A DNA stretch of 36,388 nt from Alphaproteobacteria bacterium (GTDB lineage Bacteria; Pseudomonadota; Alphaproteobacteria; JANQMY01), in assembly GCA_028279895.1 (NCBI GenBank), contig JANQMY010000170.1, positions 1 to 36,388 of the forward strand, written 5' to 3'. The translations under genes were made by a program, and so were the position numbers. The notes under the pieces were generated by a model. The model did no database searches, was not told the DNA's origin, and saw only the letters and a program-made list of their open reading frames with translations. This document shows positions 16,281 through 23,722 of this stretch, in pieces (position 1 is the first letter of the stretch; each line of letters starts with the position of its first letter).

Positions 16281-17030
16281 ATGACCTTGGAAAATCCAGA
16301 CAAACCCCTCTCGGGCCAAATTGCCCTCGTGACCGGCGCCTCACGCGGCATCGGCTATGCCACGGCGCGCACGCTGGGCGCAGCGGGCGCCCATGTGGTC
16401 GCCGTGGCGCGCACGGTGGGTGGCCTTGAGGAATTGGACGACGAAATCAAGGCAGCCGGCGGCCACGCAACGCTGGTGCCGCTCGACGTGACGGATGTGG
16501 ACGGGCTCGACCGCATGGGCGCCGCCATATACGAACGTTGGGGCAAGCTCGACATCTTGGTGGCCAATGCGGGGGTATTGGGCGTGATCACGCCCCTAGC
16601 CCATTTGGACCCGAAGGATTGGCAATCTTTGCTGGACGTCAACCTCACAGCCAATTGGCGGTTGCTGCGGTCGATGGACCCGTTATTGCGCCAAGCCAAC
16701 GCCGGGCGCTGTTTGTTTCTCTCGTCATCGGTCGGGTCCCGTCCCCGCGCCTATTGGGGAGGATATGCCATCACCAAAGCAGGGCTTGAGATGATGGCGC
16801 GCACCTATGCTCTGGAAACGCTGAAGACAAACGTTAAGGTCGCGATCGTCAATCCCGGGGCGACACGCACCGCCATGCGCGCCAAGGCCATGCCGGGCGA
16901 AGACCCGTCCGCCCTGCCCACGCCGCATGACCAAGCGGAGAAAATACTGCAGATTATTCAGGACCCGGACCTTGAAAGCGGCGCGTTTGTGGAGCTTGCC
17001 GATCGTTCGGCCGATCACAAAAATACATAG
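16281..17030 (+). CDS. Short-chain dehydrogenase/reductase
   Basis: A 249-residue Rossmann-fold SDR. The cofactor motif VTGASRGIGYA (T-G-x3-G-x-G) is near residue 19, NAG-type VANAGVLG is near residue 94, the catalytic serine is in LSSSVGS, and Y-x3-K is in GGYAITKAG. Substrate is unknown. It follows purF by 170 bp on the same strand, an order often seen in alphaproteobacteria, but the gap suggests its own promoter. The 3' end overlaps by 16 bp a small minus-strand membrane ORF. The first ATG at 16281 is accepted, with no strong Shine-Dalgarno. Confidence 0.9.
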   Translation: MTLENPDKPLSGQIALVTGASRGIGYATARTLGAAGAHVVAVARTVGGLEELDDEIKAAGGHATLVPLDVTDVDGLDRMGAAIYERWGKLDILVANAGVLGVITPLAHLDPKDWQSLLDVNLTANWRLLRSMDPLLRQANAGRCLFLSSSVGSRPRAYWGGYAITKAGLEMMARTYALETLKTNVKVAIVNPGATRTAMRAKAMPGEDPSALPTPHDQAEKILQIIQDPDLESGAFVELADRSADHKNT

Positions 17031-17134
17031 ATCAAAAACAGCAAAACGCCGGCCGAGCAGCCCCAGAACACAAGCTGACCCAGAGAGTCGAAGAATTCGC
17101 GCTTCGGGTCGTTTGGATCTCGGTCATTGGTCAT
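17015..17134 (-). CDS. Small single-pass membrane protein (hypothetical)
   Basis: A 39-residue ORF: a polar charged N-terminus (MTNDRDPNDPKREFFDSLG) followed by one transmembrane helix (LVFWGCSAGVLLFLIYVFL) that ends at the stop. The sharp polar-then-hydrophobic layout suggests a real small membrane protein rather than chance. It converges with the SDR gene and overlaps its last 16 bp. A longer in-frame start at 17212 would run through a hairpin and is less likely. No clear ribosome site. Not recognised. Confidence 0.5.
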   Translation of the reverse strand: MTNDRDPNDPKREFFDSLGQLVFWGCSAGVLLFLIYVFL

Positions 17135-17190
17135 ATTGTTTGTACCGCACACGGTGTTGTGCCTGATCGATGCGCCCCCGGTCTCGGCGA

Positions 17191-17226
17191 TAGCATCGGG
17201 CGATTTATCCAAATCGTCCGATGCTA
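17191..17226. repeat. 16-bp stem hairpin (TAGCATCGG-type repeat)
   Basis: TAGCATCGGGCGATTT (17191-17206) pairs with 17211-17226 around a 4-nt loop, with a single G.U wobble. It resembles dispersed alphaproteobacterial palindromic elements. Confidence 0.7.
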
Positions 17227-17252
17227 CGGATTCTTTGATGGTCGCGCCGGTA

Positions 17253-17283
17253 GCGCGAAAAACCGGATCCCACTTTTTCGCGC
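17253..17283. repeat. GCGCGAAAAA / TTTTTCGCGC palindromic element
   Basis: A perfect 10-bp stem (17253-17262 with 17274-17283) encloses CCGGATCCCAC. The core matches a repeat widely seen between genes in alphaproteobacteria and is related in its CCGG-TCCCAC centre to the element at 11663. Confidence 0.7.
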
Positions 17284-17559
17284 GGCGCTCTGAGCCTATT
17301 CGGGATGGGCGGCGCGGCCTAGCCCTATCGCCACATGTTCGAAAAATTCAATGGGCAGTTGCGCAAAATTTTCGATGCAATCCGTATTGTGACATTTTGG
17401 CCGCGCTGCACCGCGGTAAACCCGTCGAATAGGGCCGCTCTATGCGAGATTGGCTTGTGGGCCTTCCGAGCTGAGGTTGTAATCCTTGGATCGGCATGGA
17501 AAGACGCCGTTCCAAAACGCGTCTTTGGCCAGGTTGATCAACAAAAAGGGAGAACCATC

Positions 17560-18033
17560 ATGGTGGGACGTACAAGGAAGATCAGCTTAGTGATTGGTGT
17601 TTTTGCGGCTGCCTCGCTGCTCGCAAGTCATGCGCAGGCCGAAACCTTCACATTTACCAGTACTTCCGAGGAACCAACGACGGTTGGCGGTCCGACGCCC
17701 GATGGCGGCGCGGTTGGCGGCGCTTTTTGGACCTCAACCTCTGAGGTGACCTTCGCCGACGGACGGAGATCCACAAATACGGCAACTTGCATTTCCATGG
17801 TGCAGCCGCCACGCGATGCGATCTTCATGACCCATGGCGTTTGCGACGGCACCGGCCCGGACGGTGACTTCACCGTTGTCAATGGGTGCAATTGGCTGAA
17901 CGAAGAGCGGACCGAAAATAGCTGTGTCGGTGGATTGATCGGCAAGTCCGGCCGATATGAAGGCCGCCGTGGCACACTGACCATTCACTCTAAGGGAAAC
18001 AAATCCACCGGCACCGGTCAGTGGTACGACTAA
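17560..18033 (+). CDS. Secreted hypothetical protein
   Basis: A 157-residue protein with a clear Sec signal peptide: basic MVGRTRKIS, hydrophobic LVIGVFAAASLLA and an A-x-A type cleavage site at SHAQA. The mature part is rich in T, S and G (FTFTSTSEEPTTVGG) and contains four cysteines, in ATC, GVC, NGC and NSC, which could form two periplasmic disulphides; it ends in STGTGQWYD. AAAAAGGGAG just upstream fixes the ATG at 17560 over longer in-frame starts. I do not recognise the family. The beta-rich pattern suggests a small extracytoplasmic barrel or sandwich. Confidence 0.75.
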   Translation: MVGRTRKISLVIGVFAAASLLASHAQAETFTFTSTSEEPTTVGGPTPDGGAVGGAFWTSTSEVTFADGRRSTNTATCISMVQPPRDAIFMTHGVCDGTGPDGDFTVVNGCNWLNEERTENSCVGGLIGKSGRYEGRRGTLTIHSKGNKSTGTGQWYD

Positions 18034-18063
18034 GCTCACTGTCGATCACTTATGGACCAAAAA

Positions 18064-18090
18064 TGGCCACATCCTAAAAAGGTGTGGCCA
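18064..18090 (-). terminator. Terminator downstream of the CBS-GGDEF gene
   Basis: TGGCCACA-T-CCT and AGGTGTGGCCA form a stem with one bulge and an AAAAA loop. On the minus strand the stem is followed by ATTTTTGG, a U-tract, about 80 bp past the GGDEF gene. It may also stop the convergent secreted-protein transcript. Confidence 0.65.
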
Positions 18091-18169
18091 CCACCACGCG
18101 GTAAATTCTGCATCACAAAGAAAGAAAAGACCGTGCCGTCCGCCTCGTGGGCGCGCATTCAGCCTTACT

Positions 18170-19123
18170 CTATAAAGTCAACATGCTTGCTTGACCCGCC
18201 GACTGAACCGGCCCGATGCCCGCAATATCGTCGAGCGCCGCGTCGACGACGATACGGTCGCGGCCGGCCGCCTTGGCGTCATACATCAGCGTATCCGCCT
18301 GTTTCAAAATGCTCTCTGCATCGGCAGTATTAGAGGCGGACGCCGTCAACCCCATGCTGACCGTGATCCGTATGTCACCTTGTTCCGTTTTGGTCGTCTG
18401 CCTACGAATAGAGTCCATCAAGCGGTCGCAAGCGCAATAGGCATCCGAGGCCGCCGTATTTGGGAACAGAACCGCGAATTCTTCGCCCCCCAGGCGCCCG
18501 GCCACATCGATCAAACGCAACTGCTGCCCCATGACGTCAGACAGACTTTGCAACACCAGGTCCCCCGCGGTATGACCGAATGTGTCGTTCACACGCTTGA
18601 AGTGATCGATGTCGATTAAGGCCACGCTGAACGGATTGCCATAACGCTTATACGTGCTGATCTCTTGACGCAGGTGCTGAAGGAAATGCCGCCGGTTCGA
18701 CAAGCCCGTCAGCTCGTCGGTAAGAGCTTGAGACTGCAAATGACGATAGGCGCGGTCGAGCTCGCGCAGGCTGACAACGCCGTAAATCTGATTTTTTTTG
18801 AGAACCGGAATGTGCCGGATGCGGTTCGTATTCATGACCTTGAGCACGTGAAACGCCGTATCCTGCAACGTACACGTAATGACAGAACGGGTCATGACTT
18901 CGCTAATCGGGATCTCCACAAGCCCTACATCGAACAGCGTGAGCGCACGCACCAAGTCGCGTTCGGAAATGACGCCCACCAGTTCGCCCGCATCGTCCGT
19001 GACCACCAGCGCCCCGATATTGTGCACGACCATTTCGCGCGCGGCGGCCCTCAATGACCGGTCAGGCCGGATACTGACCACTTGCGCCCGCGTTTTGAAG
19101 GCCAGGAGATCTCGAATAAGCAT
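18170..19123 (-). CDS. Tandem CBS domain diguanylate cyclase
   Basis: A 317-residue cytoplasmic protein. Two CBS domains fill residues about 8-125 (GALVVTDDAGELVGVISERDLVRAL and RIRHIPVLKKNQIYGVVSLRELDRA). A GGDEF domain fills about 133-300, starting DELTGLSNRRHF. The active-site motif is GGEEF at 212-216. An intact product-inhibition I-site, R203-x-x-D206, lies five residues before it. DIDHFKRVND supplies the metal site. It should make c-di-GMP, with the CBS pair sensing an adenine nucleotide or a similar ligand; that ligand control is inference from the CBS family. No EAL domain or membrane segment is present. A terminator lies downstream. Confidence 0.93.
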   Translation of the reverse strand: MLIRDLLAFKTRAQVVSIRPDRSLRAAAREMVVHNIGALVVTDDAGELVGVISERDLVRALTLFDVGLVEIPISEVMTRSVITCTLQDTAFHVLKVMNTNRIRHIPVLKKNQIYGVVSLRELDRAYRHLQSQALTDELTGLSNRRHFLQHLRQEISTYKRYGNPFSVALIDIDHFKRVNDTFGHTAGDLVLQSLSDVMGQQLRLIDVAGRLGGEEFAVLFPNTAASDAYCACDRLMDSIRRQTTKTEQGDIRITVSMGLTASASNTADAESILKQADTLMYDAKAAGRDRIVVDAALDDIAGIGPVQSAGQASMLTL

Positions 19124-19239
19124 AATGAAACGCCACCACTTGTGTTCACTGTTCGACGGTTAAAACGCTAAGACAGCAACCATTAAGGTTTCGTTTGCCA
19201 ACTTAGGGGCGGAACGTGCACGCGCCTTGCACCTTAAAG

Positions 19240-19764
19240 TTACAAATTGCGCGCGGCGTCACGGCTGATCGCCCGCAACATTTCACGTCGGATGAAGCGG
19301 CTGAAGGGGTAGATCACCGTCCAATAGAGTCCCATCGCCATCTTGGCCTGCGGGCCGTTCGACCGGACCCGCGATTCGGTGGTAATCCGCGTGCGATCGG
19401 CACCCCGGGGGCTCAAGTGAAAGTTCATCACCACAATGCTGTGGCCGTGGTCGGCGAAAGCCGCAAAGTCATCCGCCGCGATCTCGACCCGCCCACCGCT
19501 CGGTTTCCAGAATTGACCGGCCAATCCCATGACAAACTCATGGGGTGGCTCTTCGCCGATGAGCACAAAGCCACCGTCGATCATGCCGTCAATGGAGGTG
19601 GGAAAATCGGGAATGCCCCGCAGGCGGTACAACATTCTTGTAGCCGGGGTCGTCCCGAAATCCCCATGCCGCACCAGCGGATAAAGCTGTTCCGGCGTGC
19701 CGGGCAGCACTGTGCTTTCGGTGTGCGCGTGGTCATAGTTGGGAATGGTTCGGTCAAGCAGCAT
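19240..19764 (-). CDS. SRPBCC-family protein
   Basis: A 174-residue protein with a START-like fold pattern: an early strand HTESTVLPGTPEQLYPLV, middle strands (GGFVLIGEEPPHEFVMGLAG; HSIVVMNFHLSPRGADRTRITTESRV) and the family-typical long C-terminal helix (WTVIYPFSRFIRREMLRAISRDA). It likely binds a hydrophobic ligand; no catalytic function can be assigned. The start is uncertain: TTG 19773, GTG 19770 and ATG 19764 lie within 10 bp, and I chose ATG. It lies between the GGDEF gene and a decayed transporter. Confidence 0.7.
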   Translation of the reverse strand: MLLDRTIPNYDHAHTESTVLPGTPEQLYPLVRHGDFGTTPATRMLYRLRGIPDFPTSIDGMIDGGFVLIGEEPPHEFVMGLAGQFWKPSGGRVEIAADDFAAFADHGHSIVVMNFHLSPRGADRTRITTESRVRSNGPQAKMAMGLYWTVIYPFSRFIRREMLRAISRDAARNL

Positions 19765-19803
19765 CGGCACCAAATCGTAAATTCAGACTGGCTACCCTAC
19801 CGC

Positions 19804-20310
19804 ATGTCTCGCGAACGCACAGCATTGCTTTTGGGCCGTGGCGCTGTGGTCCACCGTTGCCACGGGGTTCAAGCTGGGCCTGCAGGTCATGACGCCACTG
19901 CAATTAGTCTTTGTGGGGTCGGCTGTCGCGCTCTTCATCTTTACTGCCGCCGCCGTATGCGACGGTTGGCCACGCGCTCATTTTCACCTTGGAGAGGCGC
20001 TGGCCTTCGGCCTCATCAATCCGGTGCTGTACGCACTGATCTTGTTTGAAGCCTATGACCGGTTGCCGGCCCATATCGCCCAGCCGCTGAACTACACCTG
20101 GGCAATCACGCTGGCCATCTTCTCCGTCTTCCTGTTGGGACAAAAGATTACGGCACGTCTGGGTGCCGGCATTCTGATAAGCTATATGGGCGTACTGATT
20201 TTGCTGTCGAAAGGAACCTTCACTGGCTGGTCGGCCTCGCGGTTATCGTGGCCGGCGTTGTGCTCAGCAGAACCGGGCCTGATGTTCCGGCCGGCCAAAA
20301 CACCTCATAG
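19804..20310 (+). pseudogene. DMT (EamA) transporter remnant
   Basis: Starting at ATG 19804, RERTALLLG leads into a frame change near 19833. The text then continues as VALWSTVATGFKLGLQVMTPLQLVFVGSAVALFIF and further membrane segments up to YMGVLILLSKGTF (to about 20220), an EamA N-terminal half. It then jumps to the frame HWLVGLAVIVAGVVLSRTG, which looks like the last helix and tail of such a transporter, ending at TAG 20308-20310. The second EamA repeat, roughly 120-140 residues, is missing. So there is at least one frameshift and one internal deletion. The full protein would have been a ten-helix drug/metabolite exporter. Sequence error cannot explain the deletion easily. Confidence 0.75.
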
Positions 20311-20331
20311 CCCTATGAGCCGCCAGGCCGG

Positions 20332-20511
20332 TCAAAGACGCCGCCAGCGGGCCTCGTCCTCATCTTCCGGGCAGGGGCCGCGATCTCTTGTCTCCTGCCG
20401 GCAGATACCGTCGCCGATGCCGTCCCCAAGGGTTTTGGGATCGTAATGTTCGCACGCGGACAACAGAACCAGCGCTGCCGCCCCGGCCATCAGAAGTCGA
20501 AGGAAACTCAT
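20332..20511 (-). CDS. Small lipoprotein coupled to the XRE regulator
   Basis: A 59-residue protein with a lipoprotein signal: MSFLRLLMAGAAALV, then the lipobox LLSAC with the lipidated Cys at 20. The mature part (EHYDPKTLGDGIGDGIC...) is acidic and holds two more cysteines (37 and 47), ending in EDEARWRRL. Its ATG overlaps the TGA of the upstream XRE gene as ATGA (20508-20511), good evidence for translation. No known family recognised. Being after a DUF2975 protein and its regulator, it may be a periplasmic-face partner of that membrane protein; this is inference. Confidence 0.75.
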   Translation of the reverse strand: MSFLRLLMAGAAALVLLSACEHYDPKTLGDGIGDGICRQETRDRGPCPEDEDEARWRRL

Positions 20512-20714
20512 TCTCGCGAAAACTCCAAAATATCGCCGGGCTGACAGTCCAGCACATCACAGATCTTCATCAGCGTGTCGAACCGCATGCCCTTTACTTT
20601 TCCGGTTTTGATCAAAGAGAGGTTCTGCTCGGCAATGCCAATGGCCTTCGCGAGATCTTTCATCTTCACCTTGCGCTTTGCCAGCATGACATCGAGATGA
20701 ACGACGATCCGCAC
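20508..20714 (-). CDS. XRE/Cro-type HTH regulator (YozG-like)
   Basis: A 68-residue single-domain helix-turn-helix protein. MLAKRKVKMKDLAKAIGIAEQNLSLIKTGKVKGMRFDTLMKICDVLDCQPGDILEF covers the five-helix fold; the recognition helix is AEQNLSLIKTGK. The C-terminal L-D-C-Q-P-G-D-I-L-E is typical of the small Cro/CI regulators found beside DUF2975 proteins. It starts 9 bp after the DUF2975 gene and overlaps the lipoprotein gene by 4 bp. It probably binds the inverted repeat at 21284-21314 to control the three-gene unit. The start codon for the 68-residue form may be ATG at 20714 or an internal ATG near 20687. Confidence 0.9.
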   Translation of the reverse strand: MRIVVHLDVMLAKRKVKMKDLAKAIGIAEQNLSLIKTGKVKGMRFDTLMKICDVLDCQPGDILEFSRE

Positions 20715-20723
20715 ACGACCCTC

Positions 20724-21260
20724 TTATACAAAGCTTGCGTTTTCCTCGGCCAAGGCGCGTGCCTCGGCGAAGATATGCCCAACTGCCACCAGCAATCCGG
20801 CAAGGAACAGACCGATCACATCGTTGGAACTCAATTCGATGGCCAGCACCCTTTGGCCTGGCGGATTGTGGAATGAAAGCACGACACTTAATGCGGCCTT
20901 CATGACAGGCACGCTGATCACATAGAACAGAACCGCCCAAGCGAAGCGACGGAAACCGTCGACGGAGGCTTTGGAAAAGGAATGGCCCGCCGCACTTTCC
21001 ACGAATGTGCGGCGCAGATGGGCCAATCCATAAAGGCCGATGGCGGTCGGCACCATCATCACCAGGAAGCCGATAAGGCGCGCCCCAACACCGATCTCCT
21101 GCGGGTCAAACGCCGGACCAAGCCTCATGAAAGTATCCGGCGGCAACACATCGAGGAAAATCCATATGCTGGCGGTAACGGCCGGGGCCAACACCATCAA
21201 CACCAGAGTCGATGTCGCCATGAAGCGCGCAAATCCACCTCTTTTCGCATGATCCATCAT
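20724..21260 (-). CDS. DUF2975 membrane protein
   Basis: A 178-residue inner-membrane protein with four hydrophobic segments: STLVLMVLAPAVTASIWIFL, IGFLVMMVPTAIGLYGLAHL, FAWAVLFYVISVPVMKAALSVVL and VIGLFLAGLLVAVGHIF. The region LAHLRRTFVESAAGHSFSKASVDGFRRFAW and the C-terminal GHIFAEARALAEENASFV match the DUF2975 family, which is nearly always paired with a small XRE regulator, as here. Function is not known for the family. GGAG seven bases before 21260 supports this ATG over a TTG one codon earlier. Confidence 0.88.
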   Translation of the reverse strand: MMDHAKRGGFARFMATSTLVLMVLAPAVTASIWIFLDVLPPDTFMRLGPAFDPQEIGVGARLIGFLVMMVPTAIGLYGLAHLRRTFVESAAGHSFSKASVDGFRRFAWAVLFYVISVPVMKAALSVVLSFHNPPGQRVLAIELSSNDVIGLFLAGLLVAVGHIFAEARALAEENASFV

Positions 21261-21283
21261 CAACCATCTCCAAACTCAAACTC

Positions 21284-21314
21284 ATAGAAATTCATGTAAA
21301 ACATGAATTTCTAT
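21284..21314. promoter_or_regulatory. Perfect 13-bp inverted repeat, candidate XRE operator
   Basis: ATAGAAATTCATG (21284-21296) and CATGAATTTCTAT (21302-21314) flank taaaa. The repeat sits 24 bp upstream of the DUF2975 start in AT-rich DNA. A further half-like site, AGCATGAAT, lies near 21321. Low GC makes an operator more likely than a terminator. Confidence 0.7.
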
Positions 21315-21345
21315 ATTTCAAGCATGAATCTCAAAGAATAGCCGA

Positions 21346-22863
21346 TTAGTCTGTGACCACATCCGCCCAGGGCGCCCGATCTTCTTCACCGCCGAAGAAA
21401 TCGGGGTCCCAGAACATTGCCATCGGCGATGGGTTGATGACTTCGCCCCGCGGGAATGAGTCGATCTTGGCGGTGAGCCGCTCCACGATGGAGGGATGTT
21501 CCGCCGCCACATTGGTTTGCTCCGTCGGATCGGCCGCAAGGTCGTAAAGTTCGATGCCGTTCTGCAGCGCCAGCAATTTCCACTGCCCTTCGTAATAGGC
21601 CTGGTCGAAATAGCCGCTGACCAAAAATTCGGGTGGCGCTGTCTCGGCGGCACCGCCGATCACATCCCAACGGCTGATGCCATCCACATCCGGCCCCAGA
21701 TCGCCGTCGACACCGGTCGCTTCCAGCAGCGTGGGCAACACATCCTGCACGGTAATCCGCCCACTGATTTTACCGGTTACACGTCCTTCCGGCCAATGAA
21801 GGAATGACGGCACCCGCACGCCGCCTTCATAGACCGAGCCCTTGCCTTCTCGGTAAGGCGTATTGTCACTGCCCCCTTCTTCCATATTCAAGCGCGCAAA
21901 CTCAAATACTTTGAGGGGGATGGGCGTGCCGAATACATATTTGAGTTCGTCTACCCAGGCCAGCGGTCCCGTATCGATCCGGCCTGGCACGAGCCCGCCA
22001 TTGTCGCTCATAAACCAGATAAGCGTATTGTCCAGCATGCCTTGGCGCTCCAGCGCATCGACCACACGTCCTATTCCGGTGTCGAGTTCGGCAACCATGG
22101 CCGCATGGATACGCCGATATTCGTTCTCAATCTCGGCATAGGCGGCAATACTGGATTCCGGCGCTTCATTCGGCAGATGCGGCGCGTTGTAGCTGAGATA
22201 AAGGAAGAGAGGCCGCGCGGCATCGCGTTCGTCGATCACGCGCACCGCCTCGTCGGTCAGCAAATGGGTCGTATACCCCTCTTCGCGCACGGTCACGCCG
22301 TTGCGTTGCCAGTCGTAACCGCCGCCATGAACGTGATCCCAATGCCCTACACCCCCGGTGAGATTGCCGTAGAAATGCTCGAAGCCGCGCGCTGTGGGCT
22401 GCATGGCCCTTGTCGCATGACCCAAATGCCATTTGCCGACCAGCGCGGTCTGATATCCGGCCCGGCGGAAATACTCAGGCATCAACGTCTCCGAGAGCGG
22501 CAAACTTTTTTTGGCGTTTTTGGAAATCGGCAAGATAACGCCGACCCGTACCGGCGATTTGGCCGTCATCAAGGCGCTGCGCGTGGGACTGCAGGTGGGA
22601 TGCGCATAGAATTGGGTGAACTGCACGCCTTGGACTGCCAGTCGGTCGATATTGGGCGTGGCGATTTCACTGCCGTGATATCCCACGTCGCGGAAGCCCA
22701 GATCATCAATCAGTATGATGAGGATATGGGTCGGAGTCGGAGTTGCTTTCTCGTGCACTTGTGCACCCGGCTGCGATGCCGATTCCTGCGCCAAACTCGG
22801 TGCGATCGGCACCAGCAAGGCCAACATACATATCAGAAAGTTCCGGCAAATCGTCCGTCGCAT
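21346..22863 (-). CDS. Secreted arylsulfatase (type I sulfatase)
   Basis: A 505-residue sulfatase of the alkaline phosphatase superfamily. A signal peptide (ICMLALLVPIAPSLA) exports it to the periplasm. Metal-binding ILIDDLGFRDVGYHG is followed by the modification motif C91-S-P-T-R, whose Cys must become formylglycine, then KWHLGH, FLYLSYNAPHLPNEAP and MSDNGG. It would hydrolyse a sulfate ester; the substrate is unknown. No formylglycine-generating enzyme or sulfatase cluster lies nearby. An IS5-type element is inserted 13 bp upstream of the start, leaving the GGGGGAAG ribosome site but displacing any earlier promoter. Confidence 0.93.
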   Translation of the reverse strand: MRRTICRNFLICMLALLVPIAPSLAQESASQPGAQVHEKATPTPTHILIILIDDLGFRDVGYHGSEIATPNIDRLAVQGVQFTQFYAHPTCSPTRSALMTAKSPVRVGVILPISKNAKKSLPLSETLMPEYFRRAGYQTALVGKWHLGHATRAMQPTARGFEHFYGNLTGGVGHWDHVHGGGYDWQRNGVTVREEGYTTHLLTDEAVRVIDERDAARPLFLYLSYNAPHLPNEAPESSIAAYAEIENEYRRIHAAMVAELDTGIGRVVDALERQGMLDNTLIWFMSDNGGLVPGRIDTGPLAWVDELKYVFGTPIPLKVFEFARLNMEEGGSDNTPYREGKGSVYEGGVRVPSFLHWPEGRVTGKISGRITVQDVLPTLLEATGVDGDLGPDVDGISRWDVIGGAAETAPPEFLVSGYFDQAYYEGQWKLLALQNGIELYDLAADPTEQTNVAAEHPSIVERLTAKIDSFPRGEVINPSPMAMFWDPDFFGGEEDRAPWADVVTD

Positions 22864-22878
22864 CGGCTTCCCCCACTA

Positions 22879-23722
22879 GGGTCTGTACTCAATTAGGGAT
22901 TCCTTTTGTGCGTCGACTGTGATTCAAGCTTTCCGAGAAAAGGAGGCTTGAATGGGACGAGATCTTTTTTGGCTCAGCGATGAAGAGTGGCAGCGCATCG
23001 AACCTTGTCTGCCCCAGGGACGTAAAGGGGCGCATCGGGTGGATGACCGCCGAGTGATCTCGGGCGTCATTCACATGTTGCGGACAGGGGCGCGATGGCG
23101 GGACTGCCCAACTGAGTACGGTCCCTATACGACGATCTACAATCGCTTCAACCGCTGGAGCAAACAAGGCGTTTGGCATGATGTCTTCTATGCTCTGACG
23201 GGATCGAGTGGTGTGATCAGTTCGACGGCGGTCGATTCCACCCATGTCAAAGCGCATCGCTCGGCATCCGGCGCAAAAGGGGGGACTATGCCAATGCCAT
23301 CGGACGGTCTCGCGGCGGACGGACGACCAAAGTTCATGCCCTGACCGATGCGATGGGACGTCCCATCGCCTTCACCGTGACGGCGGGACACGCCCATGAC
23401 CTGGACGGGGCAGCGGCCTTACTTCTGAAAGTGCCCACACCAAAGCAACTGATCGCTGATCGGGCCTATGACGCGCGCCGGCTGCGAGACTGGTTGACCG
23501 AGCGCGGCTGTGTGCCCGTAATCCCACCGAACCCGACCCGGAAGCATCCCCATCCTTATGACCGGCACGCTTACAAAACCCGCAATCTCATCGAGCGCAT
23601 GTTCTGTCGGCTTAAAGACTTCCGCAGGATCGCCACGAGATATGACAAGCGGGTGGACACATACCTGTCCGCCGTCTTCATCGCCGCCATCGTCATATGG
23701 TGGATCAATTGAGTCCCGACCC
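22879..23722 (+). mobile_element. IS5-family (IS427-like) insertion sequence, complete
   Basis: An 844-bp element. Terminal inverted repeats GGGTCTGTACTCAATT (22879-22894) and AATTGAGTCCCGACCC (23707-23722) match at 14 of 16 positions. A TA duplication flanks it (22877-22878 and 23723-23724). It contains one transposase split over two frames. End sequence, size, TA target and frame layout fit the IS427 group. It lies between the sulfatase start and a hairpin downstream of der. Confidence 0.93.
22952..23712 (+). CDS. IS5-family transposase, made by -1 frameshifting
   Basis: ATG 22952 follows AAAGGAGG. The first frame encodes residues 1-130 (LFWLSDEEWQRIEPCLPQGR, then AVDSTHVKAHRSA with the first catalytic Asp) and ends at 23342-23344. 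The second frame continues the protein from about 23284 (DYANAIGRSRGGRTTKVHALTD) with LIADRAYDA (second Asp). It carries the IS5 signature Y-2-R-3-E-6-K in YKTRNLIERMFCRLK. The shift point is an A4G6 run at 23275-23284, which allows a -1 slip. The stop TGA lies inside the right inverted repeat. All catalytic residues are present, so the element may be active. Confidence 0.9.

Larger units (their letters stand above)
17135..17559. other. Intergenic interval with two strong hairpins
   Basis: Apart from the hairpins at 17191-17226 and 17253-17283, I see no gene with support. An open frame from 17335 runs into the secreted-protein gene, but it has no convincing start or family match. A promoter for that gene is expected in the AT-richer stretch 17340-17400. 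Confidence 0.5.

Noticed and set aside
17335..18033. Longer version of the secreted hypothetical protein
   Set aside because: The added 75 residues have no family and would bury an ideal signal peptide and ribosome site.
22042..22896. 284-residue plus-strand frame over the sulfatase
   Set aside because: Antisense to a gene with clear catalytic motifs, and it runs across the IS boundary.
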